Shown: positions 1 through 9,086, counted from the first letter of the stretch. The stretch: 64,000 bases of DNA from Actinomycetota bacterium (GCA_005779395.1 SXJP01000052.1:62001-126000), one strand, 5' to 3'. Notes: generated by a model from the letters alone, not told the origin. Numbers and translations are program-made.

Positions 1-673
1 TCGAGTCGTGATGACGCGATGGTTCGGTGTCGCGGCGATACAACGTCACTGATCCTGGCCCAGCGACACGCCACTTGCCGTCGGGGTCGCGTACAAGCGC
101 CGTGTTTTCGTCGAGGCCTGCAAGTGTCGCACCGTTTGGCAAGAGGTCGACCGAACGGTCACGCATGTGCTCTGCAGTCGCTCCGTGATACGGGAATACA
201 GCAAGGTTCGCGGCCAACCCAAGTCCGACCGTGTATGCGCCACCACGCGGATCAACCATCGGGTCGCCCAACAAAGTTGCGCCCGCCCCAGATGCCGCGA
301 GGGTCGTTGCGCTGAGATACGCGTGCTCAATTGCCGAAAATAGTGAAGAGCCCTTCAGTACAGAGCGAAGGTGCAATGGCGACCCGTCAGCGATGTAAAT
401 GAACTTTGCTGACTTTGCGACTTTCAAAAAGTGTTCATCTTCTGCGTCGCGGCGATTCAAAACCATGAGCGGAACAACTCTCGCACCTAGCGATTCAAAG
501 TGAGCGACTGCCTTGCTAATAACCGCCTGTGGGCTTTCGAATGCCGATGCAGTGGGCAACACGACGACTTCGCGAATGCTGCTTGCCTGAAGTAGTTGGG
601 CGTTGACCGGCTTGCACTCTTCGGAGAACTCGCCACCACCTACTAATGCGAGCGTCCCTGGATTCTTTGTCAT
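1..673 (-). CDS. Peptidase S51 / type 1 glutamine amidotransferase-like protein (partial)
   Basis: The gene runs off the left edge, so only about 224 N-terminal residues are seen. It starts at an ATG (671-673) and opens with TLALVGGGEF, a beta strand followed by a glycine turn as in cyanophycinase/peptidase E (S51) proteins. Residues 95-105 (ADGSPLHLRSV) match the family's sugar-like 'GG..Q..L' segment, and Ser128 sits in AASGAGAT, the position of the nucleophile in the usual G(T/S)SAGA motif. These enzymes are cytoplasmic serine peptidases or related hydrolases; the substrate cannot be told. The start lies about 115 bases from the divergent hbd gene. The first Gly of the nucleophile motif is replaced by Ala, so activity is not certain. 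Confidence 0.65.
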   Translation of the reverse strand, partial: MTKNPGTLALVGGGEFSEECKPVNAQLLQASSIREVVVLPTASAFESPQAVISKAVAHFESLGARVVPLMVLNRRDAEDEHFLKVAKSAKFIYIADGSPLHLRSVLKGSSLFSAIEHAYLSATTLAASGAGATLLGDPMVDPRGGAYTVGLGLAANLAVFPYHGATAEHMRDRSVDLLPNGATLAGLDENTALVRDPDGKWRVAGPGSVTLYRRDTEPSRHHDS

Positions 674-788
674 GGTTCCGACACTACGACAGTTTGCGGT
701 CGATCAGCCTTGGCACGATGGCCCCGCCTGGCTAGCGCAATCGCTCCAATCGTTACTAGCCTTGCCACTCCAAACTCTCGGAGGAAAA

Positions 789-1643
789 ATGGCAATCAAG
801 CGCGTCGGCATCGTCGGATCGGGAATCATGGGCTCGGGAATCGCCGAGGTGGCAAGCAAAGCAGGATATGAAGTCATCCTGCGGAGCCGTCAACAGGCAA
901 GCGCTGACTCGATGGTCACGTCACTTGAGAAGTCTCTCGCCAAACAGGTAGACCGCGGCAAGATCGACGACGCCGAACGCACCGCGACACTCGGTCGGGT
1001 TCGCGCAGTTGCCGACCTCAATGAACTTTCCGAATGCGACCTCGTTATCGAGTCGATCCTCGAAGACCTCGACACAAAAAAGCAACTATTCGCCGACCTC
1101 GACAACATCTGTAAAGAAGGCGCGATCCTCGCGACAAACACCTCGACGCTCCCGGTCATCGAAATGGCGATGGTCACCAAGCGCCCAGAGCTTGTTTGCG
1201 GTGTGCATTTTTTTAACCCGGCGCCAGCCATGAGCCTTGTCGAAATTGTTCCATGCATCACAACTAACGACGAGACCATCGCAGCTACAACAGAGCTTGC
1301 CCTCAACTGTGGCAAGAAGCCCGTTCAAGTGAAGGATCAGGCTGGTTTCATCGTCAATGCTCTTCTGTTCCCGTACCTCAACAACGCTGCACGAATGATG
1401 GACGCTGGCGTCGCAACTCGCGACGACATCGACACCGCCATGAAAGGCGGATGCAACTTCCCGATGGGACCGCTCGAACTGCTCGACCTCGTCGGTTTGG
1501 ACACGAGCCTTTCGATCCTCGAAGCGCTATATACCGAGTTCAGCGACCCGAACTTTTCACCCGCGCCGATCCTCCGCCGTATGGTGACAGCCCAACGCCT
1601 CGGACGTAAGTCGGGCCTCGGCTTCTACGACTACCGCAAGTAA
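789..1643 (+). CDS. hbd: 3-hydroxybutyryl-CoA dehydrogenase
   Basis: NAD(P)-dependent oxidoreductase of 284 residues interconverting acetoacetyl-CoA and 3-hydroxybutyryl-CoA. The Rossmann motif GSGIMGSG (residues 10-17) opens the protein and the catalytic His140 lies in GVHFFNPAPAM, the family signature. The length is standard for the short bacterial form. The reading frame extends 62 codons upstream, but I chose the ATG at 789 because it directly precedes the Rossmann strand and has a GGAGG at 780-784. It is followed after 43 bases by the ethylmalonyl-CoA mutase gene on the same strand, and the thiolase that makes its substrate is at 10549, so it most likely serves the ethylmalonyl-CoA pathway (or polyhydroxybutyrate metabolism). 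Confidence 0.92.
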   Translation: MAIKRVGIVGSGIMGSGIAEVASKAGYEVILRSRQQASADSMVTSLEKSLAKQVDRGKIDDAERTATLGRVRAVADLNELSECDLVIESILEDLDTKKQLFADLDNICKEGAILATNTSTLPVIEMAMVTKRPELVCGVHFFNPAPAMSLVEIVPCITTNDETIAATTELALNCGKKPVQVKDQAGFIVNALLFPYLNNAARMMDAGVATRDDIDTAMKGGCNFPMGPLELLDLVGLDTSLSILEALYTEFSDPNFSPAPILRRMVTAQRLGRKSGLGFYDYRK

Positions 1644-1686
1644 CCCCAAGTGGCGACAAGCCATTCCACGGACGAAACTGGTACCA

Positions 1687-3675
1687 ATGACTGAGCGCGA
1701 CCGACCATGGGTGATGCGAACCTATTCAGGTCACTCATCTGCGCGCGCATCTAACGAGCTTTACCAAACGAACCTCGCCAAGGGCCAAACAGGCCTCTCG
1801 ATCGCTTTTGACTTGCCAACCCAGACGGGTTACGACCCCGACGACCAGATGGCGCGGGGCGAGGTTGGCAAGGTCGGTGTGCCAGTTCCATCCGTCGCTG
1901 AGATGAGAGCATTGTTCGACGGCATCCCGATCGCCGACATGAACACCTCGATGACAATCAACGCCACCGCAATGTGGCTTATGGCGTTGTACATCGCTGT
2001 CGCGAAGGAACAAGGTGTTGTCGCCGGCAAACTCAGCGGAACAACGCAGAACGACATCATGAAGGAATACCTGTCGCGCGGCACGTTCATCTTCCCGCCC
2101 GCGCCGTCGCTGCGACTCACCGTCGACCTCATCACCTACACAGTGAACAACGTCCCGAATTGGAACCCGATCAACGTCTGCTCGTACCACCTGCAAGAAG
2201 CTGGTGCTACGCCTGTGCAAGAGATCGCGTTCGCTCTGGCTACTGCCATAGACATCCTCGATGCAGTACGAGATTCTGGGCAGGTTGCCAAGAATGATTT
2301 CTCCGCTGTCGTTGAGCGAATTTCATTTTTTGTAAACGCGGGAATCCGATTCGTTGAAGAGACATGCAAGATGCGCGCATTTACACAAATGTGGGATCAG
2401 ATCTGCCTCAACCGCTACGACGTAAATGATGAGAAAGCACGACGCTTTCGCTATGGCGTCCAGGTCAATTCCCTCGGTCTCACAGAGGCGCAGCCCGAAA
2501 ACAACATTCAGCGAATCGTGCTAGAGGCGCTTGGCGTCACTCTCTCAAAAAATGCCCGCGCTCGCGCAGTGCAACTCCCAGCGTGGAACGAGGCACTTGG
2601 CCTGCCGCGCCCTTGGGATCAGCAATGGTCTCTGCGAATACAGCAAGTGCTCGCATTCGAGACCGACCTTTTGGAGTACCAGGACATCTTCGACGGTTCG
2701 CATGTAATCGAAGCCAAGACCAACGAGCTCATAGCTGGGGCGCAATCAGAACTCGACGCGATCCTCAGCAGTGGTGGTGCGTTCGCGAATCTCGAAGACC
2801 TGAAGTCACGGCTTGTGCAGAGCCACTCTGAACGAATCCGCAAGATCGAGGATGCCGAACTCAAGATTGTTGGAGTCAACAGTTTCACGGAGTCGGCGCC
2901 ATCGCTGCTCACGAATGGCGTAGGTAACGAAGACGCGATCCTCGTAGTAGATAGTGGAGCCGAGCGAACTCAAGTGGAGTCCACCGTTGCATGGAGATCC
3001 AATCGCGACAACGCGGCATGGGCATCGGCGCTTGCAGAAGTTTCTAGGGTCGCGCTGACAACCGAGAATCTGATGCCGGCAACAATTCGGTTCGCAGAGG
3101 CGGGTGGAACTGTGGGTGAGTGGGCTGGCGCGCTCCGAGCGTGCTTCGGTGAGTTCCGCGCCCCGACCGGCGTTGGTCGTGTTGCCGTTGCCGCCAGCGA
3201 CGACCTGCTAGCTGTGCGCGAGCGTCTACAGAGCGCGACAGCAGAGCGCGGCGCGCCGATCAGGATGCTCGTAGGTAAGCCCGGCCTCGACGGCCAGTCC
3301 AACGGCGCCGAACAGATCGCCGTCGCCGCCAGAGATGCTGGCTTCGAGGTCATCTACCAAGGCATCCGGCTCACGCCAGAACAGATCGCAGCGGCGGCTC
3401 GCGACGAAGATGTCGATGTTGTCGGCTTGTCAATCCTGTCGGGTAGTCACCTTGACCTTGTGCCAGAGGTCGTTCGCCTACTTGGCGCTAACGGTGTCAA
3501 AGTTCCCGTAGTAGTTGGTGGCATTATCCCTGAATCCGATCAGGTCAAGCTGCGGGAAGCCGGGGTTGCTGCGATCTACACGCCGAAGGACTACCGGATC
3601 GCCGACATCATGGCGAATATTGCTGACCTCGTACTCGCACAAACTGCTCAGGGCGACAGCTTTTCACGCCGATGA
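1687..3675 (+). CDS. ecm: Ethylmalonyl-CoA mutase (MeaA/Ecm type), B12-dependent
   Basis: Single-chain acyl-CoA mutase of 662 residues. The catalytic (beta/alpha)8 domain covers about 1-510 and includes KGQTGLSIAFDLPTQTGYD (about 32-50) and SGTTQNDIMKEY; a C-terminal cobalamin domain starts near 525. It is of the MeaA subfamily by GLDGxSNGAEQIA rather than the GLDGHDRG of methylmalonyl-CoA mutase. Ecm converts (2R)-ethylmalonyl-CoA to methylsuccinyl-CoA, the step after Ccr, whose gene is at 9083. The axial cobalamin motif DxHxxG reads D535-G-Q537-S-N-G540: the lower-ligand histidine is replaced by glutamine (codon CAG at 3295-3297). The rest of the domain is intact, including VVGLSILSGSH. Stop codon overlaps the next gene by 4 bases (ATGA). 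Assignment to ethylmalonyl- rather than methylmalonyl-CoA relies on subfamily motif and context. Confidence 0.88.
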   Translation: MTERDRPWVMRTYSGHSSARASNELYQTNLAKGQTGLSIAFDLPTQTGYDPDDQMARGEVGKVGVPVPSVAEMRALFDGIPIADMNTSMTINATAMWLMALYIAVAKEQGVVAGKLSGTTQNDIMKEYLSRGTFIFPPAPSLRLTVDLITYTVNNVPNWNPINVCSYHLQEAGATPVQEIAFALATAIDILDAVRDSGQVAKNDFSAVVERISFFVNAGIRFVEETCKMRAFTQMWDQICLNRYDVNDEKARRFRYGVQVNSLGLTEAQPENNIQRIVLEALGVTLSKNARARAVQLPAWNEALGLPRPWDQQWSLRIQQVLAFETDLLEYQDIFDGSHVIEAKTNELIAGAQSELDAILSSGGAFANLEDLKSRLVQSHSERIRKIEDAELKIVGVNSFTESAPSLLTNGVGNEDAILVVDSGAERTQVESTVAWRSNRDNAAWASALAEVSRVALTTENLMPATIRFAEAGGTVGEWAGALRACFGEFRAPTGVGRVAVAASDDLLAVRERLQSATAERGAPIRMLVGKPGLDGQSNGAEQIAVAARDAGFEVIYQGIRLTPEQIAAAARDEDVDVVGLSILSGSHLDLVPEVVRLLGANGVKVPVVVGGIIPESDQVKLREAGVAAIYTPKDYRIADIMANIADLVLAQTAQGDSFSRR

Positions 3676-4451
3676 TGGGTGTGATGGTTGATCGCCGAGT
3701 CATCGTTTGTGTCTGCGCGGCCTTGGGCGCTCTCGCTTTTGGCATTGTCGGGGTAATTACGGGCTCGGTTGGTTGGGGTCTAGCTGCTGGTGTCGCTGGC
3801 GTATTTGCAGGCTCGACCGGGGCAAGCCTTGGGACTCAGCACAGAATTACCGACGGTGCCCTGCGCAAGTCCGAGCAGGATCGCCTGAGATTGACCCGAG
3901 AAATCGAGGCGCTTTCCCTGACCCTCGAAACCGAGATCGGTCCAGTCGAGACTCCCCAAACGCCACGCGAACGAGCCGAGAATGCATTCGACCCGGCGAC
4001 TGGCCTATATGACGAGCGGTATTTCGCGGTCTTAGTTCAGCAACAGGTAGCTGCCGCTCGACGTTCCTTGCGTCCACTGTCTGTAGTGATTTTCGAGGTT
4101 GACGGTCTGGTCGACAGCGATCCCGACATGTGTGTCCAGGCACTCGCAGTTGTGGGCGATGTCTTGCGCCGTACATTGCGCGAAAGTGATTCGGCATGCC
4201 GACTCGGCGCTCTGATGGTCGGTGCGATCCTTGAGGACACGCCCGAGTCAGGTGCGGTCTGGGCCGCAGAACGAGTTCGCGGAACCTTGCTCAGCTCTCC
4301 CATCGGAGACTCCCTCACAGTAAGCGCTGGTGTCGCCTGTTACCCGAGCCATGCGCTCGGTGCAGCAGAACTCGTTGCCCAGGCAGGGCGGGCACTTGAA
4401 GAGGCAAGACGTCTAGGTACCGACAGGGTAGAGATCGCGCCGGACATCTAG
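3672..4451 (+). CDS. Membrane protein with degenerate GGDEF domain
   Basis: The 259-residue product has two hydrophobic segments (about 9-30 and 33-52), a short charged linker (about 60-100) and a C-terminal domain with GGDEF-family landmarks: FDPATGLYDERYF (106-118), VVIFEVDGL and the final SAGVACYP (218-225). At the active site, where RYGGDEF would stand, the sequence is R177-L-G-A-L-M-V, so the metal- and GTP-binding residues are missing. It is therefore unlikely to make cyclic di-GMP and may be a structural or regulatory relic. The ATG overlaps the ecm stop codon (ATGA), implying translational coupling; a second ATG at residue 5 is possible. Why it is coupled to a mutase gene is not clear. 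Confidence 0.75.
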   Translation: MMGVMVDRRVIVCVCAALGALAFGIVGVITGSVGWGLAAGVAGVFAGSTGASLGTQHRITDGALRKSEQDRLRLTREIEALSLTLETEIGPVETPQTPRERAENAFDPATGLYDERYFAVLVQQQVAAARRSLRPLSVVIFEVDGLVDSDPDMCVQALAVVGDVLRRTLRESDSACRLGALMVGAILEDTPESGAVWAAERVRGTLLSSPIGDSLTVSAGVACYPSHALGAAELVAQAGRALEEARRLGTDRVEIAPDI

Positions 4452-4479
4452 GCCAACGCCCTACTAACACGAGTTCGTG

Positions 4480-4546
4480 TTATCCACACTGAAAGGTGGA
4501 AAACCGGACATTTCCGTTATTCACGAAACTCACAGCCTGTGGATAA
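4480..4546. promoter_or_regulatory. Cluster of DnaA-box-like 9-mers in a convergent intergenic gap
   Basis: Between the convergent genes ending at 4451 and 4547 there are two perfect TTATCCACA boxes in opposite orientation (4480-4488 plus strand; 4538-4546 minus strand) and a one-mismatch copy, TTATTCACG, at 4517-4525. The outer boxes form a 10-base inverted repeat (GTTATCCACA / TGTGGATAAC). The sequence is known as the DnaA binding site; binding here is inferred. A transcription terminator role cannot be excluded, but no T-run follows. Confidence 0.55.
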
Positions 4547-5713
4547 CTAATGCGTATCGGGCTTCCACGCACCAAGTAAGTCCCTCAGGATCTCAGCTGA
4601 GTCGGCGTTCTCTCCACGTCCTGCGAACTCTAGTTCCCCTGGTGTAACGCTCATTCTTACTATCGGGCCGGGCATAGTGACCCCGTCCACGTCTACAAAA
4701 ATCGAGCGTTCCACGACATGCGGGTCCTTCAAAAGTTCACGCATTGTCAGCACGGGGCCAATCGCGGCCTGGGCATTCTCGAAGGTTGCGATCACGTCAT
4801 CGAAGGTGCGGGCAGCAATCCAGTTGCTGACCGTCCCCTGTAGCTCGTCGCGATTGGCTACGCGCCCCTCAAAGGTCGAAAATCGTGGATCATCGCCGAG
4901 ACCGACGAGCTCGACAACTCGGGTGGCCACAGATTCAGCTGAAGCACTAACAGCTACCCATCTGCCGTCAGAGCATTCAAAAGTTCCACGCGGCACTGAA
5001 TAGGGAATACCGCTGCCAAGCCGCGGCTGGTCGTAACCGAGATGTGCGGCAGCGCTCGGCAGCGGTCCCATCATTTGGATCGCTGATTCCAACAGATTGC
5101 AATCGATTACTTGACCGACTCCTGTCCGCTCGCTGTGGCGCAAGGCAACCATGATTGCGAAAGCTCCGACGACGGCTGTCACCTCGTCTGTGAGCGCGAC
5201 CGGCGGGACCAGTGGAGCGCCACCGGGTTCACCGTTGATCGCAGCGAACCCGCTCATAGCTTCGGCTGTCGTCGCAAAGCCGGCCTTGCCCGAATAAGGA
5301 CCAGTCTGGCCAAAACCGCTAACCCGCAAGATCACGAGTCTCGGATTGCAGGCGAGCAACACATCTGGACCGATACCGAGACGCTCTAAAGCTCCTGGGC
5401 GATTGTTTTCGATAAGTACGTCAGCGTGTTGGACCAGAGCAAGCAGCGCATCGTGGCCAGCGGGCGTTTTCAAGTCGAGAGTGACGCACCGCTTGTTCCG
5501 TGCGACAACTTTCCACGCATAGCTGTCACCACCTTCGGGCGGGAACCATGTCATACGGCGAGTCCCGTCACCACCGGGTGCCTCTACCTTGATGACATCT
5601 GCACCGAAGTCAGCGAGATGGCGCGCTGCACCGGGCCCGGCAAAAATTGTGGCCATGTCAATGACCTTGAGACCTTCGAGTGCGTGCACCGACTGACTGG
5701 CCCTAGAAGCCAT
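4547..5713 (-). CDS. Class III (CaiB/BaiF/Frc) CoA-transferase
   Basis: 388-residue family III CoA-transferase, which moves CoA between carboxylic acids through an aspartyl-CoA intermediate. Recognised by LEGLKVIDMATIFAGPGAAR near the N-terminus, ADVIKVEAPGGDGTR, RNKRCVTLDLKT and RVSGFGQTGPY. The likely catalytic residue is Asp176 in VALTDEVTAVVGAF. The frame is open 19 codons further upstream, but the ATG at 5711-5713 gives a normal N-terminus and overlaps the stop of the upstream phosphoesterase gene by 11 bases. It sits downstream of ccr-mce-pccB, so an acyl-CoA of the ethylmalonyl-CoA pathway is a reasonable guess for its substrate, but the sequence does not identify it. Convergent with the GGDEF gene across the DnaA-box gap. 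Confidence 0.85.
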   Translation of the reverse strand: MASRASQSVHALEGLKVIDMATIFAGPGAARHLADFGADVIKVEAPGGDGTRRMTWFPPEGGDSYAWKVVARNKRCVTLDLKTPAGHDALLALVQHADVLIENNRPGALERLGIGPDVLLACNPRLVILRVSGFGQTGPYSGKAGFATTAEAMSGFAAINGEPGGAPLVPPVALTDEVTAVVGAFAIMVALRHSERTGVGQVIDCNLLESAIQMMGPLPSAAAHLGYDQPRLGSGIPYSVPRGTFECSDGRWVAVSASAESVATRVVELVGLGDDPRFSTFEGRVANRDELQGTVSNWIAARTFDDVIATFENAQAAIGPVLTMRELLKDPHVVERSIFVDVDGVTMPGPIVRMSVTPGELEFAGRGENADSAEILRDLLGAWKPDTH

Positions 5714-6809
5714 GCGCGAAACAACGATCGGCCATCGAGCCGAGCGCGTAGTCGCGATAAAGGCCAGCAAACATCTGCCGGGTCTGTTCTGTCCATGCGA
5801 GCGCAGCAGGACTAGAAGCGCGCCGCACTAGTTGGGTGTAGCCACCTTCGTAGATCCGGTATTCCGCGAATGCACCGGGGTAGTCCTTGACGCATGCCAC
5901 CTCGACGATCGGCACGTTGCGGGCGGTCGGAAAGCGTCGCACCTGATTGCGGTGCGTGTGACCAGCGAAGTATCCCATGATCGACTCACTTCGTTTGATG
6001 ACTGCGCACAGTGCTTCGCTGTCATCTGGATTGATTCCGAAGTAACGCTCATTCCGAACCGGGTCGGATGGATCCCACGGGTGATGATGACCGAAGACGA
6101 GCACGGGGTCAGTTGATTCGCGAGCAACCTCTTCGAGCCACAAGAGTTGGGCCGAATCGATTCTTCCTTTGTCTGTTCCTGGGCGCACCGTGTCGAGAAC
6201 CGCAAGCACGACCCCAGTTAGACGAACCAGGAACGGCGCTCGGTCACTAGCGATCGTTTCTGTGATCATCGCGTCGTGATTCCCGCGCACATGATGCATC
6301 GCGTCACCGAGGACTCCGTATGCATCAAGAAACATTTCGTACTCTTGTTCGGAGCCACGATCCGTTAGATCACCCTTGACGAGAACTACGTCGGGGGCCA
6401 GCGCAGCCATGTCGTCAATAACGGCGCGGTTCATTATCTCGGGATACGGCTCATCTCCATTCGTCGCCCCAAATATTGGGCCCATCTGTTCGCCATCGCC
6501 GAGACGACCGCATTCGGTTTCGCCGAAATGCACATCGTTCACGGTCGTGAACATTGCTAGCCGTTTGCCTGATGGGCGCTTAAGTGTCGTGAACTCTTGA
6601 GGCAACAACTCCGAGTTGCAAGCGCCTTCGACTGCAAGTGAATACGGCGTGCTTGGTTCTAGACCGCTAATTAGCGCGTAGTGGTACGGACCAGATGTCG
6701 TTACCTCATGACTCCCGACGCGCGTCGTCACGGCTGTGTCGTCGTCTGTGCGAAAAGTGACTACGACTTCGTCATCTGCAACAGTAAAAAGTTCAGGATC
6801 GTGAATCAC
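5703..6809 (-). CDS. Calcineurin-like metallophosphoesterase
   Basis: 368 residues. The N-terminal 75 residues look like a small beta-sandwich of the kind preceding purple-acid-type phosphatases (GLEPSTPYSLAVEG). The catalytic domain has the five standard metal motifs: NDVHFG (91-96), GDLTDRG (146-152), GNHD (176-179), GHHH (240-243) and GHTH (283-286). No signal peptide is visible, so it should be cytoplasmic. Such enzymes hydrolyse phosphate mono- or diesters, for example cyclic nucleotides; the substrate is unknown. It lies between the carboxylase epsilon-like gene and the CoA-transferase in one strand-consistent run, which looks like an operon starting at ccr. Confidence 0.88.
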   Translation of the reverse strand: MIHDPELFTVADDEVVVTFRTDDDTAVTTRVGSHEVTTSGPYHYALISGLEPSTPYSLAVEGACNSELLPQEFTTLKRPSGKRLAMFTTVNDVHFGETECGRLGDGEQMGPIFGATNGDEPYPEIMNRAVIDDMAALAPDVVLVKGDLTDRGSEQEYEMFLDAYGVLGDAMHHVRGNHDAMITETIASDRAPFLVRLTGVVLAVLDTVRPGTDKGRIDSAQLLWLEEVARESTDPVLVFGHHHPWDPSDPVRNERYFGINPDDSEALCAVIKRSESIMGYFAGHTHRNQVRRFPTARNVPIVEVACVKDYPGAFAEYRIYEGGYTQLVRRASSPAALAWTEQTRQMFAGLYRDYALGSMADRCFAHGF

Positions 6810-6821
6810 TGTGAAAGTTCC

Positions 6822-7037
6822 TCAGACTCTTGATCGGCGCCCGATACGTCCAGATAAGCGCCATGGCCCGCGCTGTAAACTGGATCGTTGAGCAGTGCTC
6901 CGACTCGCTTGAACCCATGCGTGCAAACTGTCGTCACGTTGGGTCGCGACTGATTCCTGCGCCTCCGCGGTAATGATCGCTATCACGGCAGCGATAACGG
7001 CGGCTTCGTCATCTGTCGGGGTCGGAGTGATCTGCAT
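6822..7037 (-). CDS. Acyl-CoA carboxylase epsilon-like small subunit
   Basis: 71-residue protein directly after pccB (12-base gap). Residues 8-26 (TDDEAAVIAAVIAIITAEA) form an amphipathic helix typical of the tiny epsilon/OadG-like proteins encoded beside actinobacterial carboxyltransferases, and the basic C-terminus with PWRLSGRIGRR also fits that group. In known cases the epsilon subunit bridges or stimulates the alpha and beta subunits. The family is short and poorly conserved, so the call depends strongly on position. Confidence 0.6.
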   Translation of the reverse strand: MQITPTPTDDEAAVIAAVIAIITAEAQESVATQRDDSLHAWVQASRSTAQRSSLQRGPWRLSGRIGRRSRV

Positions 7038-7049
7038 CGAAATCGACTC

Positions 7050-8612
7050 TTACAGCGGGCCGTTGCCATGCTTGCGCGCGGGCAACTGCTCTTTCTTAGT
7101 GCGCAAAACATCAAGCGACTTCACAAGAATGCGCCGCGTCTCTCTCGGATCGATGACATCATCGACGTAACCGCGCTCTGCTGCGTGATACGGGTTCGCG
7201 AATCTTTCGGTGTATTCGTCGAGCAACTCCGTGCGCAAAGCCACGGCATCTTCTGCGCTATCGAGTTCGCGACGGTAAAGGATGTTGACAGCACCATCGC
7301 CACCCATGACCGCAATCTCTGCCGATGGCCATGCGAAGGCGAGGTCAGCGCCTATTGATTTTGAGTTCATGACGACGTAAGCGCCGCCGTAACCCTTGCG
7401 GGTGATGATCTGCACCCTCGGCACGGTTGCCTCGCAGTATGCGTACAAGAGTTTTGCTCCGTGGCGAATGATTCCTCCGTGCTCCTGGTTGGTACCTGGC
7501 AAGAACCCTGGAACATCGACAAACGTAACGAGCGGAATGTTAAAAGCGTCGCAAGTACGAACAAACCGAGCAGCCTTTTCGGATGCATCGATGTCGAGAC
7601 ACCCTGCGAGCACCTGCGGCTGATTACCGACAATTCCAACTACGTGGCCATCGATACGCGAGAAGCCACAAACAATGTTCATTGCCCAATGCGGGAAAGT
7701 CTCAAAGAACTCGCCGTCGTCAACTACTTCTTCGATGACCTTCTTCATGTCGTAGGCCTTGTTCGGCGTATCGGGAATAAGACCAATGAGGCCGTCGCAG
7801 TAACGTTCTGGATCGTCAGTAGGCGCGAAGTACGGCGGATCTTCGAGGTTGTTAGCAGGCAAGAACGACATGAGGTAACGAACTTGTTCGATGCACGAAG
7901 CTTCATCGTCTGCAACGAAAGTTGCTACACCAGACTTGCTCGCGTGGGTCATGGCGCCACCGAGTTCTTGCTGGGTTACATCTTCGCCCGTAACGGTCTT
8001 GACGACATCAGGACCGGTGATGAACATGTATGACGTGTCCTTGACCATGAAAATAAAGTCGGTCATCGCTGGCGAGTAAACGGCTCCACCGGCGCACGGC
8101 CCAAGAATCACAGAGATTTGCGGAATCACGCCTGACGCCGCGACGTTGCGATGGAAAATGCCGCCGTACATTGCGAGTGAAACAACACCTTCTTGGATGC
8201 GCGCTCCAGCACCGTCATTGAGACCAATAAAAGGTGCGCCTGTCGATGCAGCGAGGTCCATGACCTTATGAATCTTCTCGGCAAAAACCTCACCAAGTGC
8301 TCCACCAAAAACAGTGAAGTCCTGGGCGAATAGAAACGTCTTGCGACCGTCGATGGTTCCCCAGCCGGTTACAACTCCGTCGGTAAGCGGTCGGTTATGT
8401 TCGAGCCCGAAGCCGTGCGCGCGATGGCGCGCCAATTGGTCGAGTTCGACAAAGCTCCCTTCGTCGAGCAGTGCATCGATGCGCTCGCGGGCCGTGAGTT
8501 TTCCGCGGGCATGCTGGCGTTCTACTGCTGCTGCCGACCCGGGCTGCAAGGCCTCGGTCTTTAGTTTTGCGAGTTGTTCGATGCGTTCTTCGATCGGGTG
8601 AGAATGAGGCAT
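7050..8612 (-). CDS. pccB: Acyl-CoA (propionyl-CoA) carboxylase beta subunit
   Basis: 520-residue carboxyltransferase subunit that moves CO2 from carboxybiotin to propionyl-CoA (possibly acetyl-CoA), giving methylmalonyl-CoA. Landmarks: [20 protein letters not shown] near residue 35, [28 protein letters not shown] (oxyanion-forming Gly pair), [22 protein letters not shown] and [12 protein letters not shown]. The length is normal. The biotin carboxylase/biotin carrier alpha subunit is not in this window. Between mce and the epsilon-like gene; propionyl-CoA is released by the ethylmalonyl-CoA pathway, and pccB, mce and a mutase return it to succinyl-CoA, which supports the propionyl assignment. 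Confidence 0.92.
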   Translation of the reverse strand: MPHSHPIEERIEQLAKLKTEALQPGSAAAVERQHARGKLTARERIDALLDEGSFVELDQLARHRAHGFGLEHNRPLTDGVVTGWGTIDGRKTFLFAQDFTVFGGALGEVFAEKIHKVMDLAASTGAPFIGLNDGAGARIQEGVVSLAMYGGIFHRNVAASGVIPQISVILGPCAGGAVYSPAMTDFIFMVKDTSYMFITGPDVVKTVTGEDVTQQELGGAMTHASKSGVATFVADDEASCIEQVRYLMSFLPANNLEDPPYFAPTDDPERYCDGLIGLIPDTPNKAYDMKKVIEEVVDDGEFFETFPHWAMNIVCGFSRIDGHVVGIVGNQPQVLAGCLDIDASEKAARFVRTCDAFNIPLVTFVDVPGFLPGTNQEHGGIIRHGAKLLYAYCEATVPRVQIITRKGYGGAYVVMNSKSIGADLAFAWPSAEIAVMGGDGAVNILYRRELDSAEDAVALRTELLDEYTERFANPYHAAERGYVDDVIDPRETRRILVKSLDVLRTKKEQLPARKHGNGPL

Positions 8613-8675
8613 AGGAACACAGGTTAGTTGCCACTCCGCGCGGATATCCCGACGCGTTTGCGCGATCTGTCTTAG

Positions 8676-9086
8676 CTACTCCTGCACGAGTTCGATAAGG
8701 GTGCCGAATGCAGTCTTGGGGTGGATGAAAGCAACAGTTGTGCCGCGCGATCCTGGTCGTGGGGCCTCATCGATCACCTTGAAACCCTGCGCCTTCACAG
8801 CTTCGAGGGCTGCTCCGCAATCAGCAACGCGGTACCCGACGTGGTGGATCCCCTCACCCTTTTTTTCCATGTACTTCGCTACCGGAGAATCCTCACGAAT
8901 TGGCGTGAGCAACTGAATGTAAGAATCTGCGACTCGCAGGAGCGCCTCAGACACGCCATCTTTCTCGATCGTTTCGCGGTGCTCAACGGGACAACCAAAC
9001 GTGTCTTCGTAGTAGGCGATCGCTGCATCCAAATCGAATACAGCAATCGCGACGTGATCGATCTCTGTGAACATCATTTCAATCAA
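8676..9086 (-). CDS. mce: Methylmalonyl-CoA/ethylmalonyl-CoA epimerase
   Basis: VOC-fold metalloenzyme of 132-136 residues that interconverts the 2R and 2S forms of methylmalonyl-CoA (and often ethylmalonyl-CoA). Metal ligands are in EIDHVAIAV (His), SYIQLL, GIHHVGYRV (His) and TLIELVQ (Glu), and KTAFGTLIEL near the end is typical. The first ATG overlaps the ccr stop (ATGA); ATGs at residues 4 and 5 (9077, 9074) are equally good and match the usual N-terminus better. In the pathway the epimerase acts directly on the Ccr product before Ecm. Confidence 0.9.
   Translation of the reverse strand: MIEMMFTEIDHVAIAVFDLDAAIAYYEDTFGCPVEHRETIEKDGVSEALLRVADSYIQLLTPIREDSPVAKYMEKKGEGIHHVGYRVADCGAALEAVKAQGFKVIDEAPRPGSRGTTVAFIHPKTAFGTLIELVQE

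Noticed and set aside
1..670. Search for cobalamin riboswitch upstream of hbd-ecm
   Set aside because: No B12-box-like sequence or fold found between 674 and 788 or around 1644-1686.
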